64,000 bases of DNA from Hermetia illucens (Eukaryota > Arthropoda > Insecta > Diptera > Stratiomyidae). The notes under the pieces were generated by a model. The model was not told the DNA's origin and did no database searches. It saw only the letters and a list, made by a program, of their open reading frames with translations. The first letter of the stretch is position 1; the number at the start of each line of letters is the position of its first letter. The DNA is taken from NCBI RefSeq assembly GCF_905115235.1, contig NC_051854.1, forward strand, positions 22,852,001 through 22,916,000, given 5' to 3'. The position numbers and the translations under genes were made by a program. Below are positions 12,401 through 24,300 of the stretch, piece after piece.

Positions 12401-15400
12401 CACTGAACAGATAGTTCTTTCTAAACTTCAGCGACTTTACTTAAGCGGAATTTCCAAATGAGTGACATCAGCACGGCTTCCAGCAGTTTCCGTTAGTGAA
12501 TTTCAATAGTGAATCAGAAGTGGCAAGAGCCCAGAGACCTGAAATCAAACGGAGAGAGGAGTGTGAATCCTAAAACGAGTCAAGAGCTTCGTCAAAAATT
12601 AAAGGAGTGAGGATGAGATCACAGTTGATGGCCAGGACTGAATTCAAACCTTCGAAGTTGACCTTTGGAAAATTCAAGTTAGCAAGCTCGCGGCCAACAT
12701 GGGAACTGATACGAGCGATTTGCCTACCATGTTCAAGTGCGGAAAACATCAGGAGCATCTGAAAACTGGGAAAGGTAACGAATTTTCGAGGGGACCCGTG
12801 CAGTTTAAGTGATTTCTGATAAGGCTCTGAACTAAAGAGTAGCACAAGTGTGAAAGCACAGGAACACAACAGAAGAGAAGGGTAGAAGGAGTTACTGGGG
12901 AGTGGTTGTTAGTCCAGGTGAGTATAAAAATATTAAAGCCACTACAAGCAATAAAGGGACGAGAGGAAAAAACTACGGTTAGGAACTCAATACTTTGCCA
13001 AAGATTGATTTGTTCCTATGATGGTTTAATGAAAACACCCTGCGACCAAAAGGAGGTTTGGGGGACGGCGTCGGTGTCGAGGGGATACGTTACCTTGAAG
13101 GCAACTATTACACGGCAGGAGATGCCATACTTCATCAGAGAGACATCTTCGATGGTAATTCATGTAATTCGCGCTAGCCAAACCCAGCACTTTAGATTGG
13201 CCTGAATATCGAAGTCGACGGGATAAGATGACCGAAGCAAGGCCAAATACTAGAAGGAAGGGCGGAAGAAAATCAATTTTCTACGAGTTTAAGTATGCCG
13301 ATGAATGTTATTATAGGAATTATCCCTTTTGTTTTTTTTTAACATAAATGTATTAAAAAAGGATGCCACCGGATCTTTTTCTTTCTCCTTCGCTCTTCGC
13401 TTTTTGCTCTTGTGCGTTCTTTCTCTTGGGTGCTTCGCCTCCGCTAAACGATGGCCTATAGAATTGAGGCAAGTCCTGTGGTAACTACCGTGGCCGTACG
13501 GGTGCATGGTTCCTTCAACTCGAGGCATAATTCACTTTTACCGGCGGCGGGGAAGCAGTTGGGCTTGTCTCCGACGTCCTCGAGGACTGTTCTTTTATCG
13601 GTTGAAAGAGCAGCTCATAAAACACCAGCCAGTAAGTGAGACGGCTAAATTGAACCGCTTATTGACAGAACTAACGCTGGGTGACCGTGCCCAGCCAACT
13701 GACGTTCAGCTTCTTCTCCAAACAGCTCAATCCCGCTCAGCGGAACTACAGCACCTATGATCGTGAATTACTTGCCGCGTACCTCGCAAGTAAATACTTC
13801 TGGTATTCCCTTGAAAGCAGACCGTTCACATTATTCACGGACCATAAGCCACCCACTTTTGCTTTGAACCACGCGGTGGCCTGAAGCAATACCTCTGAAA
13901 GACATTACTTCACAATCTGGTCCAGAGACCCTCCGTCGAGAATGGATTCCACGCTTTGGTATGCCGGCAATTATAACCACCGACCAGAGAATGCAGTTTG
14001 AGTCCTCCCTTTTCTCAAGAGTTAGGGGAACTCCTCGGCTTTAAATCCAATGGGATGCAAAGGACGCTGAAGGTCGCTACAATGGCCCAAGACAGCTCCT
14101 CTTGGCCGCAAGTCCTGCTGCACGTTTTTCTTGGCCTCCGAACAGCCAATCGCGAAGAGTTTGCTACATGTCCGCGAAGCTGATATACTTGAAGAATCTG
14201 AGACTCCTCAGCGTCCTTATTCTCGACATTAGTTGGGACTCAACGCCACCGGTCTGTTGTGTCTGCTCATGGATGCAATGCCAAAACCGAAGCCGCCACC
14301 ACCTGCCAACCACACAAAAACCGTGACTGATGTGCCAAGAGATCGCAAATCCTGTACGCACGTCCTAGTTAGGACGGTCAACCCTCGGAAGCCGCTGCAG
14401 CCACCTTATGAGGGCCCTTTCTAAGTTCTCGAGCGAAGCCAACATTATTATAGCCTCTACGTCGGGGGCTCGACCAAACGGGTCGCCTTGGTTCGACTGA
14501 AGCCACTCGACCAGCAAGAGAGGTGCGCGACGCGTCCATTTTGACTTGCGGCAGCCGAGTTGATGGAGCTATGCGTCTAATTCCTCGCTGAAACCCCCTT
14601 TGGTTTTTCGATGCCAGTTCGAGACGAAAGGAACCTGAGGAGAGGATGGACTCCTCACGGATAATTAATAAGAAAATATTCTAAAAAAAAATAAAGTATT
14701 TATCAGAATTAGAATAGTTATGACACAGTCCCGTCTTACACAAAGCAGCACCGTCCATCCATACCTTTTGTTTATTAAAATATATGAGATCATCATCCTC
14801 CACGAGCCCACGAATGCCTTTCTAAAACTGCATCACCAACGCATTGTCATAGACGAAATATTGCCCACAAGCGAGTGAGGGTAGATTTCGCATTATGGAA
14901 GTGCGACGTTCCTGTTAGTGATCACGCTACGAATTGAATCCTACTTTTGCAGCGGAAACTAAGGAAGGGTTTTAACAAAACGTTGTGGTCCACAGCAATT
15001 AAGGGGCGGAATCAGCACGGACTGTCCTAGGTCGAAACTGTAGAGGCGTACGAGCGATCATTTGAAATTCCTATCACCAAGCGGTCAGGATTAGCAAAGG
15101 AGCTTATCACATCGACAGCAAACATGCATCTGTCAGCCTCCATGAAGTCACCCTTACAAAATTTACTAAGCAGCCGCAACCACCTAACTCCCAACAAAAA
15201 ATCATGAAATGTTAATCCGTCGTTAATTCACTTCATAAATATTTGCGACCCAAACTGCAAGGCTTTGATAGTGACCGAATCGACGCCCCCATTAGAACGT
15301 ATCCCACAAACTAATCAGCTCAAATGAATCCGCAGATACTTCCCCCGCACGTCCAGCCCATCCAGTGCGAATTGCACAAATTTTTTCTTATCAATTTGCC

Positions 15401-15722
15401 GACCCAACGTAGGCATGAACTGTAAACAATTTTCGTGACTCTCCTTGCGGCCCGTATCTTCCCAATGCAAGTTTCTTAGCACGAAATTTGATAATTTTTT
15501 GCACAGCCCAGCATTTTTTCGCGTGCGAAGAGCCGGTCACGGCTCCATAAAGAACAACCCACAAAACAGCTTTTCCCCTAGCCACAACGGCCCGTCTTGT
15601 GGGAAGACTGGCCATCATTCAATTAGCCTAGCGCTCGCCGATTCGAGCAATCCGCCCGCACCTACCTTTGAGTATTCCGATGCAAGTTTCTGATACTTCG
15701 AATCCAAATTGTTCGATTCCAT
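3292..15722 (-). CDS. PPP1R21: PPP1R21/KLRAQ1-like coiled-coil protein (short form), whole gene
   Basis: Homologue of PPP1R21, an endosomal coiled-coil protein and subunit of the Rab5-binding FERRY complex in mammals. Eight coding exons on the minus strand: 15722-15666, 8110-7775, 7712-7533, 7465-7245, 7182-7053, 6982-6875, 3479-3394 and 3328-3292. All have GT/AG borders and compatible phases, totalling 1155 nt or 384 residues plus stop. Exon 1 encodes MESNNLDSKYQKLASEYSK. Exon 2 continues LRAQASVLKKAVIDEQ, giving the family's N-terminal KLRAQ motif, then SLSFRNKQLELRVASLQ. The C-terminal coiled coil shows NLGIADEDLATTRINYEEQI, alignable by eye to the mammalian C-terminus. Mammalian PPP1R21 is about 780 residues; the central globular part is absent here, between exons 3 and 4 (67 bp intron). 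The last junction (64 bp intron, KEMKKKYQPKSS end) is the least certain. Confidence 0.85.
3610..6818 (+). mobile_element. LINE family A (RTE-like), near full-length copy A1
   Basis: Non-LTR retrotransposon in the intron between exons 6 and 7 of the PPP1R21-like gene, antisense to it. Apurinic-type endonuclease remains at about 3940-4667 (NQIDHVLI, GSDHYLVGMV). Reverse transcriptase follows at 5180-6330 (KSPGSDGITAELVKYGG; QGDVLSCVLF; a YADD-box remnant near 5970-6000). The C-terminal part (SETWVLSKKNCELLAA; RRAGHLIRM) runs to about 6680. The 3' end carries the CCGGTTGTTGCGC block and a GATGATGATGA tail. Several stops and frameshifts split the frame. This architecture (EN-RT, short repeat tail, no RNase H) is typical of the RTE clade, often mis-annotated as craniofacial development protein 2-like. 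Confidence 0.88.
6875..8110 (-). CDS. PPP1R21: PPP1R21-like exons 2 to 6 (coiled-coil core)
   Basis: Five exons separated by short introns of 62, 67, 62 and 70 bp. Exon 2 (8110-7775, 112 codons) holds the KLRAQ-domain heptads. Exon 3 (7712-7533, 60 codons, IDDKSRDIQLQSDRIKELE) is pure coiled coil. Exon 4 (7465-7245) has a Ser/Thr-rich linker and then EERIAFLEKEVFHWRTQYEI. Exon 5 (7182-7053) contains KKYEDLLRAKCMAESRL. Exon 6 (6982-6875) contains NLDNLMKELKEKDIELKEAQ. Junction phases are 0, 0, 2 and 0. Exon 4 joins exon 5 through a codon split AT/G. Confidence 0.87.
8940..9260 (-). mobile_element. Tc1/mariner transposase relic
   Basis: On the minus strand a stretch reads NNARLHVAYIIVDILDRHD and then IKTIP. 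This aligns with the DNARPHVA... segment that holds the second catalytic Asp of Tc1-like transposases, followed by the usual coil and IxxxxWP region. The first Asp of the motif is not cleanly in frame and the rest is degraded. No terminal inverted repeats were identified, so the limits are approximate. It lies in the first intron of the PPP1R21-like gene. Confidence 0.5.
9261..9989. other. Intronic DNA, nothing recognised
   Basis: AT-rich stretch in intron 1 of the PPP1R21-like gene. Reading frames here are short and lack family motifs. I see no RNA gene or clear repeat. The same holds for 8111-8939. Confidence 0.4.
9990..10200 (+). repeat. Unclassified interspersed repeat R, copy 3
   Basis: Shares the order AATGAACTAATGGGA, ACGACCATCCTGAGT, TGAAGCTCCATC, GCTTGCATGCCTCTGTGC and CATGCTCGGGAATGTG with copies 1 and 2. 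This copy contains blocks from both of the others, which supports one family about 200 bp long. Confidence 0.5.
10310..12240 (-). mobile_element. LINE family B (RTE-like), copy B1
   Basis: Minus-strand non-LTR element with 5' UTR from about 12240 (CGAAACGTCAACAACGCCTC near 12110), endonuclease remnants (11600-12100), an EN-RT linker (11300-11500) and reverse transcriptase (11250-10470). RT motifs include RIRTVPPNRKQIISAMN, INFEKAIHTV and LGYVDDICLLFRR (the YxDD box, here YVDD), and the KINTNKTKLLCLTGHR region. Frameshifts and gaps are present, including loss of part of the palm. It lies in intron 1 of the PPP1R21-like gene. I place it near the RTE clade from the linker and C-terminal layout; the clade is uncertain. 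Confidence 0.78.
12241..13399. other. Intronic DNA, nothing recognised
   Basis: Moderately GC-balanced stretch between the family B LINE and the Ty3/gypsy fossil. Only short frames without motifs are seen. It may be old element sequence, but no match to another part of the window was found. Confidence 0.35.
13400..14680 (+). mobile_element. Ty3/gypsy-type LTR retrotransposon fossil
   Basis: A broken Ty3/gypsy element. Recognisable parts in order are a gag-like piece near 13590-13680, an RNase H piece near 13690-13880 (NYSTYDRELLAAYLASKYF and TDHKP), and the end of an integrase-like region near 14300-14550 (the PPYEGPF motif). Much of pol is missing and the copy is clearly dead, with multiple breaks. 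No intact pair of LTRs was found. The conserved pieces are still easy to read, which suggests middle rather than very old age. It lies in intron 1 of the PPP1R21-like gene, antisense to it. Confidence 0.8.
14681..15665. other. Intronic DNA near the PPP1R21-like first exon
   Basis: No gene or element recognised. Frames at 15391-15693 on both strands are short and overlap each other without motifs. The right end adjoins the GTAGGT donor of exon 1 (minus strand). Confidence 0.35.
15666..15722 (-). CDS. PPP1R21: PPP1R21-like exon 1
   Basis: Minus-strand ATG at 15722-15720 in the context ACAATGG. It encodes 19 residues, MESNNLDSKYQKLASEYSK, and ends in AAG before the donor GTAGGTG. The peptide matches the family N-terminus (KYQKLAQEYSK in mammals). 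It supplies the K that precedes LRAQ in exon 2, 7.5 kb downstream, in phase 0. This placed the gene start, and with it the divergent promoter with Spastizin. Confidence 0.88.
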
Positions 15723-16575
15723 TGTAACTCGCAACAACAAACACTTGGGGCAAAATAACAAAAACAGATGCAGCTTCCCTGCGTCCTGTGCGAGTGCTTA
15801 ATTCGCCTGCGAAACGGCTCCGAAATTCAGGAAGAATGCAAGACGCGCGATTCAGTTCACACACGGAAAAACGCGTTTTCTTCGCTGTCGATGGACCTTT
15901 TCATATCACAAATCGTAAAAGTTGCATTTTCATGGTCGCTGCACGCTGCCGGACAACGGGAACGAAACGATGATGGTTTGATGAGTGGGAATTCAACTAA
16001 TTTTGGTCGCTTGTGCAAGGAAATTCCCGACGGCCGACAATCTCATCTCGCACGTTTGACATTTCACTTCCAGGACAGATTGCTGGCTGCTGTCGTGTTT
16101 TTTGAAGTTTCTGCTTTTTTTGTGGATGGACGAAGTGTCAAGTGAATGCATTTACGGGATAAGTGGTTTGTGTACAGGGGAGATAATGGTTGCAGTACGA
16201 GGTGGGAATTGTTGCTGGTTGGGGTTGGGTACGTCAGAGGTTCGTTACCTTTACATCAAAACTAAGTAGAATTTCCCGATTTTGTGACTTTCAATACGGA
16301 AAATTGGGAACTAGGCGACCACAAGTGGTTTCAAACTAAACATTCTTCATGATAGCTGCTTGACCCACTGACTTCAGCCCACCCCAAACCCACAAACTCC
16401 ACTATCCAGTCAAATCAGCTGGTCCGGCCGCGAACTGTCGCCTTTGTTTTCATGACATGACCCATTGCACCAATTAACTCGTCTCCTCGGCTCCCCATCA
16501 AAGTGACACAGGCACAGTACAGTTCCAGCTTTTCATGTCGTTATTTGCACGTTCCCATTGCACCGCCTCCGAGAT
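15723..16575. promoter_or_regulatory. Shared divergent promoter region, PPP1R21-like / Spastizin
   Basis: The 853 bp between the two start codons contain no repeat, and no coding frame here is convincing. The 5' UTRs and core promoters of both genes must lie here unless extra upstream non-coding exons exist. No TATA box was identified with confidence. Two endolysosomal genes sharing one such region suggests possible co-expression, which is inference only. Confidence 0.5.
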
Positions 16576-18381
16576 ATGGACAGTATTGATAATTTAATAT
16601 TGCACTTGCCACACGAGACGAAACATTTATTCAAGGTAAGCCATCGATTGCGCAGCGAACTGCCGACCCAATTGGCACTTATTTATGCGACTCCATTGCA
16701 GAAACTATGCATCTCGCGGGATTATCGCTATGACCTGGAAGACATCGAGGAATTTCTCGGTCAGCAACTGCTCCTCAACCCTTATCCGGCCTTGCAGATC
16801 GTGAAATACCACTCGACGTTGAAGCAAGGCGTGCTGGCAGATATTGTTTACAAATCGTTCATTAAATTAGTTGAAGACGAGCGGATTGAACTCAGTGAAG
16901 AGTATTTCGATAAGTTTTTGAATTTCACCGCGAATTTCCGTGTTGAAGACAGTCGAATTAGTGATGTTTGTGAGGCGCTCACGCGACGAATGTCCAGCCT
17001 TCCGTCGGAAAAAAGATACAAAATTTACCTTAGTTTCGTGGCCCGCTCGACTCGAAAACTCTTTCACGCATACAATACAGTGGCTTCCAAGGAGTCTCCA
17101 CTAACATCCAAAGCAGCTATTCTTTCCCAGACAATACACAAAAAGGAGCATTTCATCGCGAACCTAATCAATGGAACAAAAGCGTCCCCCGCATTGCTGG
17201 ACAGTGCTTGCGCCCAGCTCATAACAGTAATCAAAATAGTTCGACAGCTTAGCACCCCCAACCAGTCCTGCAAACAGAACTATCTCATCTCTGATACCAC
17301 ACTGGAGAAAATGCTTCCACCTAACGATCCCTCGCTACTCCTCCATGTTCTCTACTATGATTTCCATCGAATGGAAAATATACTCGACATGCTCAGGAAA
17401 TACGTAAGATACGAGCTTCCGCTAAACGCAGTATCTTCAACACAATCTTTCTTGGAACTAATGCTCAAACACACAAAGTTTACTTCGATGAACTTCGAAT
17501 CAGCACGTAATTATGTTGAAAAAAACCAAACCTGCTACAATAAAATGCTGAACGTGAACAGTCCAAATGCCGAGCTGCACGTACTTGTCGCGTACCACGC
17601 GCTTTCGATAATCTGTGATATATATTTTAAGACCAAAAAAGACTTGATCTACAGTAAAACAATTGATGAACATTTGTCGTCCTTCGCGAAAACAATTCGA
17701 TCAATAGAAAACTGCAATATGCTCTCAAAACTTCTGCAGAACGTTTTCCTGTTGCTGTTTCTACGATGGGAAAGTGTCTCAGAACTAAGGGGCTCCGAGG
17801 AACCAATCGAGGATCCAGCATTCGATGCCTCTAGAGACTCGACCCGTATTGGATTTGTATGCAATAAGCACATGTTGGAAAAAATTCTCAACATTATCCG
17901 CAGTGCAATCAACGAACGCCTCTCGAATCCCGAAATGGACGAACCATCGAGTGAATCCCTCCTCACCCTCAGGCAGGCTATAGACGATGCACATTGGCGA
18001 ATGGATTTCCTGCAGAAAAACAAATCCGGATTCCCCGCAGAAATACCAGCTAGGATAGCTCCACATATCGTACCGTCTCTATTTGTATTCCACGAGGAAT
18101 TATTGGAACAACGGACCAGTGACGATGAACCAAATGAGGAATTGAATGCAGCGAGTACGTTACCACGGAAGAAACCGAAATTGAGGAGAAGACGGAATAG
18201 TATGCCACCGAAAGCAACGAGTGAAGGCTATGGGTTGACCGCGAGTGGAAGTAAGGACTCTGGTAGTGGCAGGATACCGGATGATAGGGGATTTATCGCT
18301 CGAATGTTGGCGAGTCCTGCTGATTTGGCAAAGGCTGCGCTAGGACGAGAAGATATTGAACTGGCGAAAACTATTATTGAG
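16576..18381 (+). CDS. ZFYVE26: Spastizin exon 1 (N-terminal helical region)
   Basis: 602 codons, start context GAGATATGG, ending GAG before donor GTGAGT, phase 0. The sequence is alpha-helical in character throughout. A low-complexity basic patch (RKKPKLRRRRNSMPPK) lies about 70 residues before the end and could be a disordered, phosphorylatable linker. The exon has no internal stop. Confidence 0.9.
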
Positions 18382-21300
18382 GTGAGTTGGTTTTCTTGTC
18401 ACTAATCACAAATGAAATATACTCAAAAGTTTCGCTGTTTTCTCGATCATGCGATGTATGGAGACATTACAACCCGATCCTGTTTTTCTTCATTATTTTT
18501 CTCCCTTCTAGGCGTTTGTTGAAAACAAAATTGTCAGTTTTTTTTAAAGGACTTGGAAAACCTCTGGCTTGGACACGCCTGTGTGTGGAGGATTTAAAAA
18601 CTACTCTCAACTACCCCGTAACCCGTGAAACCAGCTTTTGGTATTACATCATGAACGGAATTAGCTTACATTTGCTAGGTATCCTTTTCCCCTTTCGCAA
18701 TTTAATGTGGGTCGTTGCAACCTTGAGATTGATCGCATCCCAATCCACCTGGCAAGCTACCATCTTCTGGACAAGATTTTCTGGTGATAGCATTTCACCT
18801 AGAGTTTCCTCTAAATTCCTCCTTTCTTCCACGAACCTCAGGCTTTGGAAGAATACGTGCGCTGGGTCCTCTAAGACCACATCGCAGTTTGGACAATCAG
18901 GTGAGGTTTCCCATTTAAACTTAAACAGGTATTGACGGTACCCTCCATGGCCGGCGAGAAAATAATTGATCACTCCGTGTTTTCTCTTCCGCCACTCTCT
19001 GATGGTAGGAATCAACCCGTGTGTTAAACAGAAAAGATTTGGGTCTATAGGATGATGGCTCATCCGGAGGTCTGCCAGCCTTAGGCAACAGTACCAACTT
19101 CTGCCGCTCCCATGCACAAATTGTCTGTGGTTATTGCCGGAATTGCCGTCACATTCAGAAATCCCTAGAAGAGGGAATAAACTCTGGATGATTTTTAACA
19201 AGAGAGTAGGGCACGTGATCTGCGGAGATGACCGGCCTTTGAATCGTCTCATGGCAACTTTATAGGCGCTCCCCCACGCATTAACCTCCGATTCGATGCA
19301 GAGTTTCTTATGCATTCCCCTTTGCTCCGCTGTAGCTTGAGATTTTTTGCACCTGATCGATCCTACCTACCTCCCTCTGAAACGTTCGACTGGCTCGATT
19401 GTAGGTTGATTGAAGGCCGACAAGACCATTATTTCACCAGTAATTCTTCTACTGGAGAATGTGCACCTCTTAGGCATGGCAGCGTCACTTACCTTTAAAA
19501 TACATTGAGTCACATAGAGAGCTTTTTTGGGCCGCCAGCCCTAGGTCTAATCATACTTCCATAAAGGTTTGCTTATCCAGTGATTTTGTGGATCAGCTTA
19601 GTGTCTCTCTTGGCTCTGGGTTTGTTATTTGCCTACCGTGTAATTGTCTCCTTAGTTCGAAGATAATTGCCTGGTTATCCCTGGTTTCCTCGCTAACGTG
19701 TCAGGACATACAACCCGTCAGTGCAGGCCTTACAAAAGTCAGGTCTACAATTAAAGCAGATCCTCCTTTCCGAGAGGCACTTACGCTACCTTCGTCGGCC
19801 AGAACTATATTTAACTGCGCAAAAGCCTCTAATAGACATCGGCCCTTTGCATTATTCTCTCTGCCACCTCATTCGAAGGTAACGCGTTAAAGTAACCGGA
19901 AACAACCTTCGGACTTCGCTCCCTTGCGGCGAAAACAAGGTTGCCAATGCACACGCCCCAGTGAGGGAGCAAATAGATGCCACCAGCGTAATCGAGACGT
20001 TTGAGGAAAAATGCCATTGTGCAATGAACTCCTTCATGTCTTCCGTACAAGAAAGCATGAAGAACGTCTGTAAGGTGTTGATGTGCTCAATGCAGGAAGA
20101 TCCGAAGCTGAAACCAGCCTCATCCCTGTCGATCAAGCTTTTGAGATGTTCGTTCGAGATGTTTTATTGATGCGTTCCAGGATTCTACACAACAGCCCCC
20201 TTCTTCAACTCTCCGGGAAAGTTTGGATTCCGAAGATTCCCGTACGAGTGGAAGTAGCAGATTTGCAGTAACTGCAGGTGCAACGATAAACAGCTCTGCG
20301 GGGAGACCATCAAGCCCAGCGGCTGTACTTTGTTTGAGTTCATTTATTCCCGAAACGATTCCTCTTCTGCTTGAACGAACAGTCCGTATCCGCCTGTTAC
20401 GGTGACTAGTCATTTCATCCACAAGATGGGGACTTACGCCATCGCTCCATCTCAGGCAGGGTCTGCCTCGTCTTCTTTTCCTACCATAGATATTGCGCTT
20501 ATATACTTTCCAGGCTGGATCATCCTCATCCATACGTATTAAGTGACCCGCCCACCGTAACCTATTGAGCCGGATTTTATCTACGACCAGATGGTCGTGG
20601 TATCGCTCATAGGTTTCGTCGGCTACGGAATCGTTCATCCTCATGTAGGGGCTAAAAATTCTTCGGAGAATTCTTTTTCCGAACGCAGGCAAGAGTTCGC
20701 AATTTTTCTTGCTAAGAACCCAAGTCTCCGAGGAATACATGAGGGCTGGCGAGATCATAGTCTTGTACACTACGAGCTTTGACCTTATGATGAGACGTTT
20801 CAAGCGGAACAGTTTTTGTAAGCTGAAATAGGCTCTGTTAGCTGTACGTGTCATAGCTGTTATCGGTTGTGATTTTCGATCCTAGGTAGGAGAAATTATC
20901 AACGGTCTCAAAGTTGTATTCTCCTATCTCTATTCTTCCCGTTTGACTAGTGCAGTTTGATGTTGTTGGTTGGTTGGTGGTCGGTGCTGACGTTGCCACC
21001 ATATATATTGTCTTGCCTTCATTGACGTGCCGCACAAGATCTCGCACCACCTGCTCGATTTGGATGAAGGCAGTTTGTACGTCTCCGGTCGTTCTTCTTC
21101 CCATGATGTCGATATCGTCAGCATAGGCCAGTAGTTGGGTGGACTTAAAGAGGTCATACCTTTTGCATTTACCTCAGCATCACAGATCACTTTCTCGAGG
21201 ACAAGGTTAAAGAGGACGCATGATAGAGCATCCCCTTGTCGTAGACCGTTGTTGATGTCGAATGGTCTTCAGAGTGATCCTGCCGTTTATATCTGGCCTC

Positions 21301-24300
21301 GCATAATGATCAGGGTCAGTCTAGTCAGTCTTATTAATTTCACTGAGATACCGAATTCTCTCATGGCCGTGTACAACTGTACCCTGGGTATGCTATCATA
21401 GCCGGCTATAAAGTCGATGAAAAGATGGTGAAACTGATATCCATATATCCAACAGTTTTTTCATCGCTTGCCACAGAAAGAAAATCTGATCTGTTGCTGA
21501 TTTGTCTGGAGTGAAGCCTCTTTGGTATGGATTAATGATGTTCTAAGCGTATGGGGCTATCCGACCTAGCAAGGTAACGGAGAATATCTTATAGATGGTA
21601 CTCAGCAACGTGATACCTCTATAATTGCTGCACTGCGTGATATCTCCCTTTTTATGTATGAGATAATGCCTCGTTGCCAGTCGTCAGGTACAAGTTGATG
21701 AACCACTTGGTGTAATTGGTCGCCTCCATATTTAACCAGTTCGGCTGTAATTCCATCGGCCCCTGGCAACTTATGATTTTTAAGCCGATGAATTGCACGG
21801 ACTGTTTCTACTATACTTGGTGGTAGCAGTATTTGTCCGTCGTCTTCAGTTGGCGGAGCCTCTAACTCGCCAATGTTCTGGTTGCTCAGTAGCTCATCAA
21901 AGTACTCAACCCATCGTTCCAATATGCCCATTCTGTCGGAAATCAAATTTCCCTTTTTGTCTCGGCAGGATGAGCATTGAGGTGTGTAAGGCTTCGTCCT
22001 GCGGACTTACTGGTAAAACTCCCGTGCCTGGTGCGGTTGCTCCCTGTACTTTTCGAGTTCACAGACCTGTTGGTTCTCCCAGGCTTCCTTTTTCCGTCTG
22101 TGAAGTCGCTTCTCCGCTCGACGGAGTTCGTGATAAATCTCTGCGCGTGCCCGCGTTCTTTGAGAATGCAACATTGCTCGGTATGCAGCATTCTTCCGTT
22201 CCGTTGCTAGCTTACATTCATTATCAAACCAGCCATTCTAACTCTTATTGCAGCTGGAGCCAAGTATGTTTGCGGCCGTATTTATGATAACGTTCTTCAG
22301 CTGATTGTGAAAATCATTTGTTGATGCTTCATCTCCAGGATCTCTGTTGACTGCGGTTATTGCGGCATCCATTTCCCCCTTATAGGAGGGTTGTGTTATG
22401 GATGACTTCAGTGTTAACTCTCACCTGATTGTCAGAGGGGATTCTGGGTGGTGTTGCTATTCGAGCTCGAAGCACCATGCCAACGAGATAGTAGTGATCC
22501 GAGTCTATATTGGCCCCCCTGTATGTTCTGACATTCATAATGTATTTTGATGTAAGCTATGGGAGCCTGAATACGGACTCCGTCTCTACTTGTCTGTTAA
22601 AATCTATCATATCTGGGACAGGCTTCGAGGGTTTGTTCTATTGCCTCGTAGAAAGTATCCTTCTTGCACTCTGCAGTCTGCTCTGTAGGGGCGTGAACGT
22701 TAACGAGGCTTAGATTTCTAAATTTGCCTCGAAAGTGCAGAGTGCATAGCCGTTCGCTTATGTTTTCAAAACCGATAACAGCAGGTTTCATTTTTTGGCT
22801 GACTAAGAAACCTACTCCGAGTACATGGTTTACTGGATGGCCACTATAATATATGGTATAGCGGCTCTTCTCCAGGAAACCGGTCCCTGTCCAACGCATC
22901 TCCTGCATCGCTGTTACATCAGCCCTATGTTTTGACAACGTATGGGCTAGCTGCTTGGCAGCTCTATCTCTATACAGGGAGCACATGTCCTTCCAGTTGG
23001 TACAATTTGTCCGGTTTTAAGCGCAGGAGACTCGTCTTCATCCTTCTCCGTCTGCAGCTTTTCGTTAAAGTTTGTTAGTAGAGCTGTTGGTGTTGGTTCA
23101 GCAGGCGTTTCCCATGGTTAGTTGCAAAGTAAAAATTAACACTTGCCCTTCAGACCATACTTCAGAGTAATTGTCTTCCAACGTTAACTTGTGGCATATT
23201 ACAGGAAATTTTAGTAATGTTGTGCCGTATGTGACATTTTTCGGAAACAAATAAAATGAATTGTCACCCGAAACAAGGAAATTGAGCTTTCTCTCTACAT
23301 TGTGTTGGCTCAGCAGAATGGGTTCCTTCTCTCTGTTGCGGCTTCTGCTAGTTTGTTCGATGGGGCTGCGCCAATTGTTAAGTCCCATCTCTTCATTGTT
23401 ATGTAAGATCTTTTATTATACGATCATTACCAAAGGAAAAAAACAATCCGAATTGTCCATTTTCCATTTGTTGGACACCATCTCTACTTTTTGACATTCG
23501 TTTTTGAGTCATTACAGATTTTTATCCTTGACTTCTTAAGCATGTTCCTGGTTAAGTTAGTCTTATTTTACAACTTATTATCTGGCGCGACTAAGTTAGC
23601 ACGTATCGAAGGATGCAGAAAATCGTTCAAATGATCGTTAATTTGGCTCTCTGCTCTCTGCACACGTTGAACTGACTTGATTTTATAAGGACTTTACACT
23701 AGAACTTCAATTCAAAGGCAGAGCGGATCCGTGCTTTTCACTTTGTTTTAGTTGAAGTGCTTTTATCCCGGTATGGTACCTCCACATTATTTGTCTCTAC
23801 GGGTTGTTGTTGAATTCAAGCATGGATACTGCAGTCAATGTAATCGTAGCGAAAATTGTTCGCATCATGATGAAAACTTGGTCCTGATCACGATGAACCT
23901 CAAAATTCTTTCGGTGGCTAAAATTTACATAAATAAAAAATGCCGGGTCCCTACACAATTATAGTTTTTTTTCCATTAAGAGTCTCTTGATCTTTTATGG
24001 AAACGTAAACCTGGAGGAGCAAAAGGTTCGCCCCACTTATTCTCTTTCAATTGTTACTTTACATTACTCAGAAGCTAACAATCGAGCGATCAGGCTAATA
24101 TTTGGTAGAGTGGGGCCCCGCAATAAATTCCGCTAATTCGTTACATGTGTCCAAGCCTAACAGATTTACTTTTTACTCATAATGCACACACATTTAATAC
24201 GATATTTAATTAAAATATTAAAACATTAGCTAAAACATTCCAAACTACAATAGCCATGAATCATATTCCGCAAGATTATCGGTATCGTTCATGTGCAGAA

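Noticed and set aside
20120-20854. 244-codon open frame resembling a single reverse-transcriptase gene
   Set aside because: It spans the junction of LINE A and LINE B and includes unrelated parts of both, so it is not one gene.
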